Positions 1 through 9,434 of a stretch of 15,461 nucleotides of DNA are shown in pieces (position 1 is the stretch's first letter; the number at the start of each line of letters is the position of its first letter). Origin of the DNA: STF1-107 sp964457935 (GTDB taxonomy: Bacteria; Bacillota; Clostridia; Christensenellales; UBA1242); the NCBI GenBank assembly GCA_964457935.1, contig CAYWFC010000023.1, forward strand, positions 1 through 15,461, written 5' to 3'. Both the position numbers and the translations under genes were made by a program. The notes below the pieces were generated by a model. It did no database searches. It saw nothing but the letters and a program-made list of their open reading frames with translations, and was not told the origin of the DNA.

Positions 1-3000
1 ATAAAGATCTTGTATTTCTTTGGTTCAAACTGAGCATATATTACCCCATCTCGTATGCCGTCTTCTTCTGGCAAAATGACAGTCAGGTCGGTAGTAGTGT
101 AGTCTGGCTGTGGCTTCAATCTACCTATATGCCAGCCAACGAATGCATAGCCTTCAGTTATCTTGTCTTCATCTATCGATATAGTCACTGTGTCGCCTAG
201 TTTGAATTGATTAGCCTGCTCGCCATCTACATATTTGTTTATTATACCATAAGCCCCTTTCGGAGTGACCTGCACTGTGATAGTACCATACTCCGTAGTA
301 AACACTGCCATGTACTCGCCCGCTCTGTCCTCATCCATATTCTTGATCGTTATGGTCTCATCGTACGAGTAAATCTCATCATTGTGTCTCCACTCGCTGA
401 ATCTATAGCCTGTACCAGCCACAGTCGCCGTCAATGTCACGCTGTCGCCGTATGCCACGTCAGCAGTAGGATTTGGCGCGTCTTCTGTAGGAACGATAGT
501 AGTGTCATTGTACGTAATGCTGACAGTACCTCTGTAGTATTCGTTATCATTATTGGTCGTCGCAGTCACTGTGTATTTGATTTTCTCTACTATAGGTGCG
601 ACAATATATTTTTTAGCCGTATTGTTATCTGTAGGAGTGAATTCCCACGAATACTCATTCTCTGCGCTCTCTACTATTTCGCCGTTGATATTCCAGCCGA
701 CTACTTGATAGCCTGTAGCAGGCGATATCGCCATAGTCAAAGTATCACCCTTGTGCGCTGTGATAGATGTAGGCGATGTCACAGTATATGTATCGCCCGT
801 TTCGCACGTCACGATGTAGTCTAGATAGCTAAACACTGCCCACACTTCGCACTTGCTAGGCTTGTTTACTGTGAATGTACTGCTATTGTCAGTCAATGTC
901 AGTACCTCGTTGTAATAGAAATACTCAAACTGGTATCCTATCACTTCCTTATTGAGCGTCACAGTGACGTCAGTGTACACTTCTGCAGTCTCAGGCGTGA
1001 TAGTGACATCTATAGTCTCTACATTGTCCACATATTCGCCGTCCACTAGCGTCTTTGCCACTACAGATACATTGACCTTAGTCCTATTCATCACTACAGT
1101 GATGACTTTATCCTCTGTCAATCTATTCAGATAATAAGGATTAGCCGTAGACTCCACGCCATCGACATCCATGTGGTCGAATGTGAAATACTCACTGCCG
1201 GTCACTGTGATAGTCATACTGCCGTTGCTACGTAGTATATAGGTATCACTGTCGATGTGCGAATATACATTATCTGCACTGATAGATACTTGGTCTTTGT
1301 ATAGTTCGTCTTCGACATTGACCTTCACAGAATACAGCATGTACACACTAGCACTGATTACGCACTTGTTCTCTGAGTTAAAGTTAGCATAATTCACTGC
1401 TAGGCTCATATTGATAGTATCGCCAGTGTACTGAGAGCGTGGCACATTGTTTATGAGTATATAGCGTAGTTCAAAGTGCTTTCCTTTTATCGCAGTCAAT
1501 TTTATCGCAGTCAATGTGATATTTGCAGTATCGCCGTAATGATAACTAGATTTATTCCCTGTCACTACATAGTATTCACTCACAGCACTGACATCGATTA
1601 CGTACTCTATGTACTCGAAATACGCTTCCACAGTAGTGTCTTCGGTGATAGTGAATGTGTACTCGCGTGAAGCCTCTACCTCCGAGCCATTCACTATCCA
1701 TGTCGACAGATAATATCCAGTATCAGGTGTAGCGGTCACAGTCAAAGCAGTGCCCACGTCATATACTCCGCCGTCAGAGATAATGCCAGTGCCTATGCCA
1801 GACACTTTGGTCGTCAATACAAAAGTCTTGACGTAATGCACTGTCAGCTCCACATCGCCATTCACTGTAAATGGCACTTCCTGCTCAGCATCGCCAGCAG
1901 TAATGCTGTCATATCTGTATCCAGCCAATGCCGTCACTGTCATACCCAATGTCTCGCCGTAACGCACTGTCACTACGTAGTGATCATCCAGCGTCTCGAC
2001 TTCACCAGCAGTAAATGCCACTGTGCCTTGGGTCATATCATTGAATACAGTGATAGTGTGCTTCACTCCGTCTAGAGTGAGTACTACGTCTCTATCCCTG
2101 TCTAGAGCGAATGATATGGTGTATGTCTTCGTGCCATTTTCTATATCTGTATTTACACTTATTTCTCCAATAGATATATCTTCGTAGTCTGATATCTCGT
2201 GATACAAGTCAGTCACTAGTACTATCTTCACATTAGTGCCTTGGTCATAGTACCCTCTGAAGTCACTCTCTTCATCATTGATGTATCGCTCTACACTAGA
2301 TGCTAAGTATTGCTTGTTTACACTCAATGTGACAGTGTACTGTGCGATGTACTTTGGCGTAATGGTCAATGTGGTATCTGCAGGATCATCTGGTAGCATA
2401 TCTTTATCGACCAATATGTCATTCATATGCTCGAATGTCACCTTATTGGCTGTGAAGCCTACATTCCTATAGCCCTCGCAGTCAGTACCGCTGAGATTGA
2501 ATGTATGATTGATGTATACAGTCTGTTTATCGGCTGTGTACGTACCTTTATTGGTGTCGTTGGCTATGTCGATAGTGTATTCTACCTTTTTGAACATCAG
2601 GTAATATGTACCTTTGGCACTATCACTATATGTGAGTTTGATACTACCTGTGCGCTCTGTGAGTGCTATCTCTGTGCCTTGGTTTAGCCTGTAGCATACT
2701 ATATTGTAGCCTGTGAGTGTCTTATAGTTTATAGTGAATTCATCACCAGTGGATAATGTCAATGATGTCCCACTCTGGTTTCCACTCTGCAGGCTGTATT
2801 CGGCAGGGATATCGTCATAAGTCCATCTGCCTTCTTTTTGGTCAGACCCATGCGTAGTGGCTACCACCGTCACAGTGTCGCTAGCAGGTTTTAGCACTAT
2901 ACTAAACTCATGCCCGCCCTTGATAGCACGCGATTCGCTATATTCTTTAGTAGATTTGATAGCGATACCTTTCGCCCCATCCAGTCCGGGATATAGCCCT

Positions 3001-4625
3001 ATCATGGAGTAATTCGCTGTGTCTAATAGCTTGTACTCCAGTGTGAAGTAGCCGTCGTACTGCGGATATTTATCTCCTGGTGTGACGCTAGCAGTCAATA
3101 TATCAGTCTCTGTCCACTTATCGAGAGTATAAGACGTATTTCCCTTATATATCATGACTGTCACAGGGTACTCTAGCGTCTCATATATAGGCCACACTTC
3201 GTACTCATTCTCAGTCACTGTCAGCAATATATTGCCGTCATCGTCAATTGCTACTACTGTCTCTTCGCTCCAAGCATTGTCTGTATATGCCTTGGTCTTG
3301 TACTTGATGCCAGTCAAGGTGTACCCAGTGCGCATATTGAAATCGAAACGCAGTGTCTCGCCGTATATAGCAGTATATGATGTCACATATCTCCCTTGAG
3401 CATACACACCGCCACTGTACATAGCAGTCTTGTCTATATTCACCTTCACATTGATAGGCAAGTGCACACAGACTGTGAATACTATCTCAGCATCTGGACC
3501 GCCCGGAGTAGCCCCAGCGTTTTCATAAAGCCTTTCGCATATTTTGATAAGATCTTGATGGATAACGAATGATTTTGACCTTTCTGGGGTATGGTAATAT
3601 CCCCCATCATCGCTAGTATTTAATTCCCAGTAGTCGAATACATATCCATCCCTTACATCAGTCACTGCGAATGTCAGTGTGTCATCCAATCTCACTCTGC
3701 TCACATCTGCGCCATTCACTGTAGTGCTGATAGATATGCTCTGTGCCAATACATCACTGTCCACATCATCATTGTATTTGTCTACATACTTGACAGTCAG
3801 GTCTATCAGCATTTTTCTGGTCTCGATGTACACGTCTGCCAAGTCCTGTGTCGTGTAGCCAAACTCAGCCTTAGCGAAATCCCCAGCAATCTCACCCAGA
3901 TAAGTGTAGTACATTATCAGATCCTTGGTAGTCAGCGTGTACTGATACTCATTGGTGCCATTCACTAGCGGTCTGTATGAGTTGTTAGTCGTAGCCAATT
4001 TCTCATCATATATCTGATAATCCACCTCTCCACCAGCGTAATGGAAGTACCAGCACGTGTCGTACGTATCCACATCCCTGATGTAGCCTGTATTTGGCAA
4101 GTACTCAGCCTTCACTGACTTCTGCCCGCCTAGACTCAGCATCACTGTATCCTGTGCACTCAGTTTAGGGTCTACCGCTAACTTGCCCGATGTGACTGTA
4201 GATGCCTTTTCTCCCTCATACACCGTACTCAATGTCATGGTGTACTGTATAGCCTCATAATGCGCAGTCGCAGTGCCGTCGGCATTTATCTTACTTAGCG
4301 TCAGTACCTTGCCCGATGCACTGTTTGGTAATAATGTCGTCTCGTATTTACTGAATAGATACCCTAGATAACTCTCTTGATCACCTCTGAAATTGCCACT
4401 ACTAATAGCCTCTACCTGGTCCACCGCTGTCACAGTGATAGTGTTGCCGGCATACGTCTTGATAGTGGTGCCAGCAGAGATGATGAAGTTCCCTTTATCG
4501 CTATTATATCCATCTATCCCACCTATAGGTCTGACATATCCACCAGTCTCATAGTCATATATCTTCACCACCAGATGCCCATGCCCAGACGGCTCGATAT
4601 TTAGCGTGACGGCGTGCTCTATCCT
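1..4625 (-). repeat. Array of ~16 divergent InlB-like repeats
   Basis: The C-terminal half visible here is made of modules of about 75-130 residues with a loose pattern: Y-x-V-x-(L/V), a Gly-rich turn, Y-G-(D/E)-T-(hydrophobic)3, T-A, GY-x(4)-W or equivalent, a short NG turn, then T-(F/V)-x-I and VxAxF(E/T)Y. The clearest copy (about 1610-1830) contains TPDTGYYLSTWIVNGSEV and ends TTVEAYFEY. Other copies begin near 285, 580, 820, 1085, 1340, 2075, 2345, 2600, 2890, 3190, 3465, 3810, 4245 and 4625. This fits the 'bacterial repeat' / divergent InlB B-repeat family; the sequences have drifted so far that several copies keep only the strand pattern. The DNA is less AT-rich than the N-terminal part and is full of short recurring words such as ACAGTGACA. 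Confidence 0.75.
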
Positions 4626-7600
4626 AGTCCATTGCGCATATAGCGTGATGCGGGTCTCGCCATCACCAGCTATATTGTACACACTGGCTTGGTTTGCATA
4701 GGACACACCACTGCCGTCAGGCTCAGTATTCCACCCTGCGAATGTGTAGTACGCCCTGATGTATGCGTTCTTGGATAGATTGTAGTTTGTATTCGTCCAG
4801 AATGTGCTGTCATCCATGACACCCCTATGCACACTGTTGCCACCTTTTATCTTGCTAGACATATAGTCATCATTGGCATCATACACCACTGTGTACTCGT
4901 AATTCACCCACTTAGCATATATGGTGATATTACTTTCCCCAGCCTCTATTTTCTCATCGAATGTATCACTGTCGCTCACAGGGTTTGTGAACTCACTATC
5001 ATAGTACCACCCAGCGAATGCATAGTACGGCCTACTCAATGTACTAGTCTCAGTACTAGGCAATGCCCCCAGCGTCTCACCATACTTCACTTCCTTGGTA
5101 GCACTACCACCACTGCCAGACCAATTCTCCGACTCTCCGATACTCCCCCCATTCGCATCCATAGTCACCGTCGCCTTCGCCGGTATCCACTTAGCATAGA
5201 GAGTAATAGCACTCGTCGGTCTTGCACCTTTGGCTTGATTGTACACATACGTATCCCACGTGACTACGTCTCCACTAAAATCACTATCGAAATAATATCC
5301 TTGGAATATCTTATCTCCTCTGATTAGATTATTATTATATAAGTTGTTTGGACACAAAAAGTCTGTAAACTCCGTCGCAAAGTATTTCGTCAAATAATCA
5401 TATTTTTCAAAGTCATCATTCAAGTAACTATAATCAGCATACCATGAGTCTTTGAACTTCCGAGTCTTGCCAATTTTCGCATATTCACAATCATAAGTAG
5501 TAGTATATTTTTCTGTCACTTTGGTATATGTACCTTGTGTCAGATCATTACCATTACTATAATATTCTTTGAACGTTAGCCCAGCATAGTTCCTCGGAGA
5601 AAACCAAAATACTGCTTTTTTGTGCGTATTCATGTCTATATATGAATATCCCCAATCATTTACCCCACCGATTTTTGTGCTAGTGCTAAATTCTTCTGAA
5701 GAATAATGAGTAATATCCAAGTCATAATCTACTTCTGGCCAATCCCATTCATTCATATAGAAATTTACTCTTGTACCAGACTCTACATATACAGTCGCAG
5801 TTACTCTTTTCGAATTATAATCATAGTACCTATTATTAATACGTAATATTTCCGTTGTATGATTTGCAAGAAATTTCATTCCACTTTCGCCTAGTATCTC
5901 TGCAATATTCCATTCCGATGAACTATAAACATTAATTACAATTTCCAGCTTATATTTTGTGCCAGGCAGATCCCACTGCGCATACAATGTATGATCATTA
6001 TCACTTATCAAAGTCTTTCCGTTTATAATCTCATTCCCACCTGAACTGGAGTCGTACCACCCCTTGAAAGTATAACCACTTCTCGTAGGTTCCGGCAGAT
6101 TATTGTATGAAGAGCCTTCTACGTATTGCTTACTCAATATATCATTCCCATCTGTCGCACCTTGATAGTCGAAGGTCACTGTGACGTTGCCCTTCGCGCC
6201 GATATTCGCCGTCAATGTCAGCGAACTCCTGCCGAATGTGATATCCACACTAGTTTTGCCATCCCCATCATTAGAACTAGTGCCTTCCGTTTCATTGCCA
6301 GTCACACTCCAGCCAGAGAATTTATTATTCACACTAGCCTCTGCGGTCAAGGTCACGCTCCCCACCGACACCTGCTCGCCATAGTTCGCCCATATAGTGA
6401 TAACAAAATAATTAATTTCTTCTCCAGTTACGTTATCAATTACAGTTTCGGTATCAGTACTTTTCATAGGTTTGCTGTCACTATAAGTCTGATTGACAAT
6501 ACTAGGGGCGCTACTCACCTTGCTTTTTTCATATTTTACCGTCATTTGGATAGGTGTATAACTCCACACTGCATAAAAGTCTGCTGTATCACCCGATATA
6601 TTGGTTTTGTTCGTTACCCAGTCATTTATATCATCTACATTACTTACTGCGCCTGTGCCATGATCACTAGTAGTCCAGCCCCAGAAATACATTCCATTGC
6701 GAGGCTTCCCACCAAAGTACTCATTCTCACGTGGGTTATGTATCGCCAAACTTCCTAAGATATCACCTCTGCTAATCGTTCCATTTTTTCTTTCATAAGG
6801 CGTCGGTTGCTGTGTGTAACCATTTACATTTACTTTGAAGTCTTTATTGTTGTAGTGTAGATTTACTGTGAAATCTTTTTGCTTTTCTTTTATCGACGCG
6901 TACAAAGTTATATCACTAGAACAATTAGGTCCCCACGTCGTTAATTTTGCGCCAGTACAATCTTTACCACTGTAATACCCTGCAAAGTAATAATTCGTAC
7001 CAGACAGTATGTTCCCCCATGCGCCATCGCCGAAGTAACTGCCTAAATCAACCTTTTCTTCGACCGTAAACTGGAGTGTGAAGTTCTTATCAGTCTCGTT
7101 ATACTGTATCGTCGGTATGTTATTTTTTATAGTAGAGACTTGCTTTGTAGCCGCAGTATTGGTAAATACATCTGTGTTAGTCGGCTGTATAGTCATTGTG
7201 TACTTGATAGCTGTAAAATAGATGTTTACTACATCATTGTAGTCGTATATATCAAGATAAAAATTGTATTTATATGTGGTTGCTTCCTTGACTGTAGTCA
7301 ATGTGCCTTTGAAGTTAGTACCGGTCTCTATACTACTAAATTCATATCCAGACAAAGCAATCGCACTAATATCCACGCCTGTTTGCCAGTATTGACCAGC
7401 CGAATATGTCTGAGTCCATTTTTTGTTGCCATCATTATATCTATTCACAGTCACAGTCGCCAGTTCTCGCCCACCCCACACAGCATAGAACGTAATATTC
7501 TCATTTTCTGATATGGCTTTTAATATCTCATCATCACTGATTGCAGTAGTGCTGTCTTTTGACGTAGCCCAGCCTGCGAATGTATAACCATCTCGTGTGG

Positions 7601-9344
7601 GTTTGCCAATTTTTTTAATATCCGTTGATGTAATGTTATTTTCTAATCGTTCCTTGAACTTGTTTAATATAGGGAATCCATCTGCATATTTTTCTAAATA
7701 TTTTTGAATTGAATTATCGTTAAATGTTCCACCATTGGCATTAAAGGATATGGCATTCATATTCCAAATTTCTGTCGCACCGTAACTATTATTTACATCA
7801 TATATATACAAGAACTTATTAGTATAATCTTCATCACCAGGGTTGAGAAATGTTGAATCATTGCCTTTGTAATACAAATATTTATTATAGCTAGAATAAG
7901 TCATTCCCAACCACCAATACGCCATTTCTATTGCTTTGCTTTTATTTGAAACTTTATAGATATGATTTTTGTCGGAACTCCAATCACGACGAAAAGATTG
8001 ATATGGATCTTTGTACTCTCCATCAGTCCCTTCATCGCTATATGGATAATTGTTTTCGTATGCATATCTAGTACAAACAGCCATACTTGTTTTTGTCGTT
8101 TCAATTTCATAAGTACCACTATTGTACCATTCGTGTGCATTTATATCAAAATATCTGACCTTTTCCTCTTGCTTGTTCTTGTCAATAATACTAAAATCCA
8201 TATATTCTATTTCATGGTACGTAGCAAAGCTGAGTGTGTGTATGCTATAATATTTATTCCAAGCTTGAAATTTCTCAGGAACATTTCCAAACAAGCCATC
8301 CGAAACATCATCTGCTTCAAACCACATATGAGTTATAGGTCCAAACGCTGGTCTATTGTTTTGATTCTTTCCATTACCATTATCAAAAAATTGATAATTC
8401 CCTAAATAAACTGAACTAAGATAAACATAACATTGTCTAATTGGATATTTTTTTGTTTTTACTACTACGTCCTCTAATTCCGTCAATGAACCATACCCAT
8501 GGCCCAAGATGCCACCTACATAAAACGCCGATTCGCTATTTTCTTTTATGTACATTTCACCTGTGAATGTACAATTTATTATGTCACAACTGCTAGCATA
8601 TCCTACTACTCCGCCATAACAAACTTGAGATATCGATAGATCCAATGTGGATGAAGAACTTGCTTTTAGAATAGGATCATTAGTTTCACAATTAATTTCG
8701 ATTTTAGAACCAATAATGGAAGAATCTAATATTTGAGAATTAGTGGCTTTGCCGACCAACATACCGTTATATTCATACCTATATGCATCGGCGTTTACAT
8801 CGTATTTACAATCCATGTATGCGTCTTCTAATATTACATTTTTTATCAGTGCATTATCTATTACGCCAAATAACCCAAGGCCATCTTGAGAATAACCTCC
8901 ATTTTTTCTTACAATACTAGCTCCTGATATCTTATGCCCATTGCCGTTAAATGTTCCTCTGAATGGATGGTCCTTAGTACCTATTGATACAATTTCAAAA
9001 CCACTAGTGCTATCAAAAGTCAAATTCTCTGATAAATAAATAATTTTTCCAGCAAAATCATAACCATCCTTAGAAACCAATGACGATAAACATCTCAATC
9101 CATCTATATCTTCAATGTAAAAACTATTATGATTAGAAATGTACGTAGACCAATTACTGTATGTGCTATAATTTCCTAATTTAACTTCCCCACTTTCATA
9201 TAAGTCGTCATTTAGATACTCTACGTATCCAGAACCGTAAGAATGTGCATACACCACATTATCTTTGTTAATAAATATGCCAAATATGGACACTATGACT
9301 AGCACCAATATTGTGATTAAGATGTACAGTTTCGTTTTCTTCAT
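1..9344 (-). CDS. Giant secreted repeat protein, probable surface adhesin (3' end outside window)
   Basis: I read this frame from the ATG at 9344-9342 to the window edge without meeting a stop, so at least 3,114 residues are encoded and the C-terminus is missing. The start follows a good ribosome site (AGAGGAA, six bases before ATG). Residues 1-33 form a signal peptide: KKTK basic end, a long Ile/Leu/Val core, and a VYA|H cleavage site. Residues about 102-315 resemble a right-handed beta-helix region, with a GTFNGNGHKISG motif and GLGLFG / GGILG turns. Residues about 316-531 are unassigned. From about 532 to 1572 come Listeria-Bacteroides (InlB B-type) repeats with the signature GYTFAGW...YAVW. 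From about 1573 onward come divergent repeats of the same general kind. Such proteins are usually exported and surface-exposed, with adhesion roles; that function is inferred. No LPXTG, SLH or other anchor is visible, but it would lie beyond the edge. It is monocistronic, with a terminator upstream. Confidence 0.95.
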   Translation of the reverse strand, partial: MKKTKLYILITILVLVIVSIFGIFINKDNVVYAHSYGSGYVEYLNDDLYESGEVKLGNYSTYSNWSTYISNHNSFYIEDIDGLRCLSSLVSKDGYDFAGKIIYLSENLTFDSTSGFEIVSIGTKDHPFRGTFNGNGHKISGASIVRKNGGYSQDGLGLFGVIDNALIKNVILEDAYMDCKYDVNADAYRYEYNGMLVGKATNSQILDSSIIGSKIEINCETNDPILKASSSSTLDLSISQVCYGGVVGYASSCDIINCTFTGEMYIKENSESAFYVGGILGHGYGSLTELEDVVVKTKKYPIRQCYVYLSSVYLGNYQFFDNGNGKNQNNRPAFGPITHMWFEADDVSDGLFGNVPEKFQAWNKYYSIHTLSFATYHEIEYMDFSIIDKNKQEEKVRYFDINAHEWYNSGTYEIETTKTSMAVCTRYAYENNYPYSDEGTDGEYKDPYQSFRRDWSSDKNHIYKVSNKSKAIEMAYWWLGMTYSSYNKYLYYKGNDSTFLNPGDEDYTNKFLYIYDVNNSYGATEIWNMNAISFNANGGTFNDNSIQKYLEKYADGFPILNKFKERLENNITSTDIKKIGKPTRDGYTFAGWATSKDSTTAISDDEILKAISENENITFYAVWGGRELATVTVNRYNDGNKKWTQTYSAGQYWQTGVDISAIALSGYEFSSIETGTNFKGTLTTVKEATTYKYNFYLDIYDYNDVVNIYFTAIKYTMTIQPTNTDVFTNTAATKQVSTIKNNIPTIQYNETDKNFTLQFTVEEKVDLGSYFGDGAWGNILSGTNYYFAGYYSGKDCTGAKLTTWGPNCSSDITLYASIKEKQKDFTVNLHYNNKDFKVNVNGYTQQPTPYERKNGTISRGDILGSLAIHNPRENEYFGGKPRNGMYFWGWTTSDHGTGAVSNVDDINDWVTNKTNISGDTADFYAVWSYTPIQMTVKYEKSKVSSAPSIVNQTYSDSKPMKSTDTETVIDNVTGEEINYFVITIWANYGEQVSVGSVTLTAEASVNNKFSGWSVTGNETEGTSSNDGDGKTSVDITFGRSSLTLTANIGAKGNVTVTFDYQGATDGNDILSKQYVEGSSYNNLPEPTRSGYTFKGWYDSSSGGNEIINGKTLISDNDHTLYAQWDLPGTKYKLEIVINVYSSSEWNIAEILGESGMKFLANHTTEILRINNRYYDYNSKRVTATVYVESGTRVNFYMNEWDWPEVDYDLDITHYSSEEFSTSTKIGGVNDWGYSYIDMNTHKKAVFWFSPRNYAGLTFKEYYSNGNDLTQGTYTKVTEKYTTTYDCEYAKIGKTRKFKDSWYADYSYLNDDFEKYDYLTKYFATEFTDFLCPNNLYNNNLIRGDKIFQGYYFDSDFSGDVVTWDTYVYNQAKGARPTSAITLYAKWIPAKATVTMDANGGSIGESENWSGSGGSATKEVKYGETLGALPSTETSTLSRPYYAFAGWYYDSEFTNPVSDSDTFDEKIEAGESNITIYAKWVNYEYTVVYDANDDYMSSKIKGGNSVHRGVMDDSTFWTNTNYNLSKNAYIRAYYTFAGWNTEPDGSGVSYANQASVYNIAGDGETRITLYAQWTRIEHAVTLNIEPSGHGHLVVKIYDYETGGYVRPIGGIDGYNSDKGNFIISAGTTIKTYAGNTITVTAVDQVEAISSGNFRGDQESYLGYLFSKYETTLLPNSASGKVLTLSKINADGTATAHYEAIQYTMTLSTVYEGEKASTVTSGKLAVDPKLSAQDTVMLSLGGQKSVKAEYLPNTGYIRDVDTYDTCWYFHYAGGEVDYQIYDEKLATTNNSYRPLVNGTNEYQYTLTTKDLIMYYTYLGEIAGDFAKAEFGYTTQDLADVYIETRKMLIDLTVKYVDKYNDDVDSDVLAQSISISTTVNGADVSRVRLDDTLTFAVTDVRDGYVFDYWELNTSDDGGYYHTPERSKSFVIHQDLIKICERLYENAGATPGGPDAEIVFTVCVHLPINVKVNIDKTAMYSGGVYAQGRYVTSYTAIYGETLRFDFNMRTGYTLTGIKYKTKAYTDNAWSEETVVAIDDDGNILLTVTENEYEVWPIYETLEYPVTVMIYKGNTSYTLDKWTETDILTASVTPGDKYPQYDGYFTLEYKLLDTANYSMIGLYPGLDGAKGIAIKSTKEYSESRAIKGGHEFSIVLKPASDTVTVVATTHGSDQKEGRWTYDDIPAEYSLQSGNQSGTSLTLSTGDEFTINYKTLTGYNIVCYRLNQGTEIALTERTGSIKLTYSDSAKGTYYLMFKKVEYTIDIANDTNKGTYTADKQTVYINHTFNLSGTDCEGYRNVGFTANKVTFEHMNDILVDKDMLPDDPADTTLTITPKYIAQYTVTLSVNKQYLASSVERYINDEESDFRGYYDQGTNVKIVLVTDLYHEISDYEDISIGEISVNTDIENGTKTYTISFALDRDRDVVLTLDGVKHTITVFNDMTQGTVAFTAGEVETLDDHYVVTVRYGETLGMTVTALAGYRYDSITAGDAEQEVPFTVNGDVELTVHYVKTFVLTTKVSGIGTGIISDGGVYDVGTALTVTATPDTGYYLSTWIVNGSEVEASREYTFTITEDTTVEAYFEYIEYVIDVSAVSEYYVVTGNKSSYHYGDTANITLTAIKLTAIKGKHFELRYILINNVPRSQYTGDTINMSLAVNYANFNSENKCVISASVYMLYSVKVNVEDELYKDQVSISADNVYSHIDSDTYILRSNGSMTITVTGSEYFTFDHMDVDGVESTANPYYLNRLTEDKVITVVMNRTKVNVSVVAKTLVDGEYVDNVETIDVTITPETAEVYTDVTVTLNKEVIGYQFEYFYYNEVLTLTDNSSTFTVNKPSKCEVWAVFSYLDYIVTCETGDTYTVTSPTSITAHKGDTLTMAISPATGYQVVGWNINGEIVESAENEYSWEFTPTDNNTAKKYIVAPIVEKIKYTVTATTNNDNEYYRGTVSITYNDTTIVPTEDAPNPTADVAYGDSVTLTATVAGTGYRFSEWRHNDEIYSYDETITIKNMDEDRAGEYMAVFTTEYGTITVQVTPKGAYGIINKYVDGEQANQFKLGDTVTISIDEDKITEGYAFVGWHIGRLKPQPDYTTTDLTVILPEEDGIRDGVIYAQFEPKKYKIF
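1485..1514 (-). repeat. Exact 15-bp in-frame tandem duplication
   Basis: The plus-strand word TTTTATCGCAGTCAA occurs twice head-to-tail (1485-1499 and 1500-1514). In the protein this duplicates five residues, giving LTAIKLTAIKGK where the module pattern expects a single LTAIKGK. The identity of the two copies at DNA level suggests a recent slippage event inside an otherwise diverged repeat module. Confidence 0.95.
4630..7751 (-). repeat. Listeria-Bacteroides (InlB B-type) repeat region
   Basis: About seven modules can be read in the giant protein. The clearest begin FNANGGTF (near 7745), VTFDYQGATDG (near 6183), VTMDANGGSIG (near 5175) and VVYDANDDY (near 4905). Each ends in ITLYAKW, TLYAQW or TFYAVW, and carries a central GYTFAGW, GYTFKGW, YYAFAGW or YYTFAGW. 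More divergent copies lie near 6555-6850 (MYFWGW...FYAVW), 6850-7090 (NYYFAGYYSG...ITLYASI) and 5190-5590 (KIFQGYYFDS...ITLYAKW). This family (Flg_new / InlB B-repeat) is known as a small beta-rich module of secreted Gram-positive proteins. Modules vary in length because of long inserts between the first strand and the GYxFxGW core. One segment near 6190-6550 looks more like the divergent type found downstream. Confidence 0.85.
8400..9040 (-). other. Beta-helix-like N-terminal region of the giant protein
   Basis: Within residues about 102-315 the translation reads GTFNGNGHKISG, then GLGLFGVIDNALIKNV, later GGVVGYASSCDIINCTF and VGGILGHGYG. The alternation of 'F.G.GH.I.G', 'GLFG...A.I.N' and 'GG..G.A..S.I.NC' is the pattern seen in GLUG-type and related right-handed parallel beta-helix segments of bacterial surface proteins, often located just before InlB B-type repeats. 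I see no catalytic motif, so a binding or structural role is more likely than an enzymatic one. The boundaries are approximate. Confidence 0.6.
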
Positions 9345-9382
9345 AAGATATTCCTCTTTTAGTTTTAGGATTTTTGGTCGAG

Positions 9383-9434
9383 ATTATGCGTCGGTGCGAC
9401 CGATATTACGCGGGCGCTGGTGTGCGCGGGCGGA
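9383..9434 (-). promoter_or_regulatory. GC-rich leader element of the giant gene
   Basis: Between the likely promoter and the ATG lies a strikingly GC-rich segment set in AT-rich DNA. The word CGCGGGCG occurs twice on the plus strand (9409-9416 and 9425-9432), 16 bases apart. Next to it is a perfect small hairpin, TCGGT-GCG-ACCGA (9391-9403), and GGTCG at 9376-9380 can pair with CGACC at 9397-9401 as an alternative fold. It would form part of the 5' UTR of the giant mRNA. It could be a protein-binding site or a structured mRNA leader; no known riboswitch class is recognised. The ribosome site itself is at 9351-9357. Confidence 0.45.

Noticed and set aside
207..824. 205-codon open frame on the plus strand opposite the giant gene
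   Set aside because: It is antisense to the repeat protein; the residue mix (many Cys, His, Arg, Ile) reflects the complementary strand, and no ribosome site or domain is seen. The same holds for the other plus-strand frames between 1 and 9340.
1..9344. Several separate repeat-protein genes or a pseudogene series
   Set aside because: Reading the frame codon by codon gave no stop and no frameshift from 9344 to 1, so it is a single intact gene as far as the window shows.
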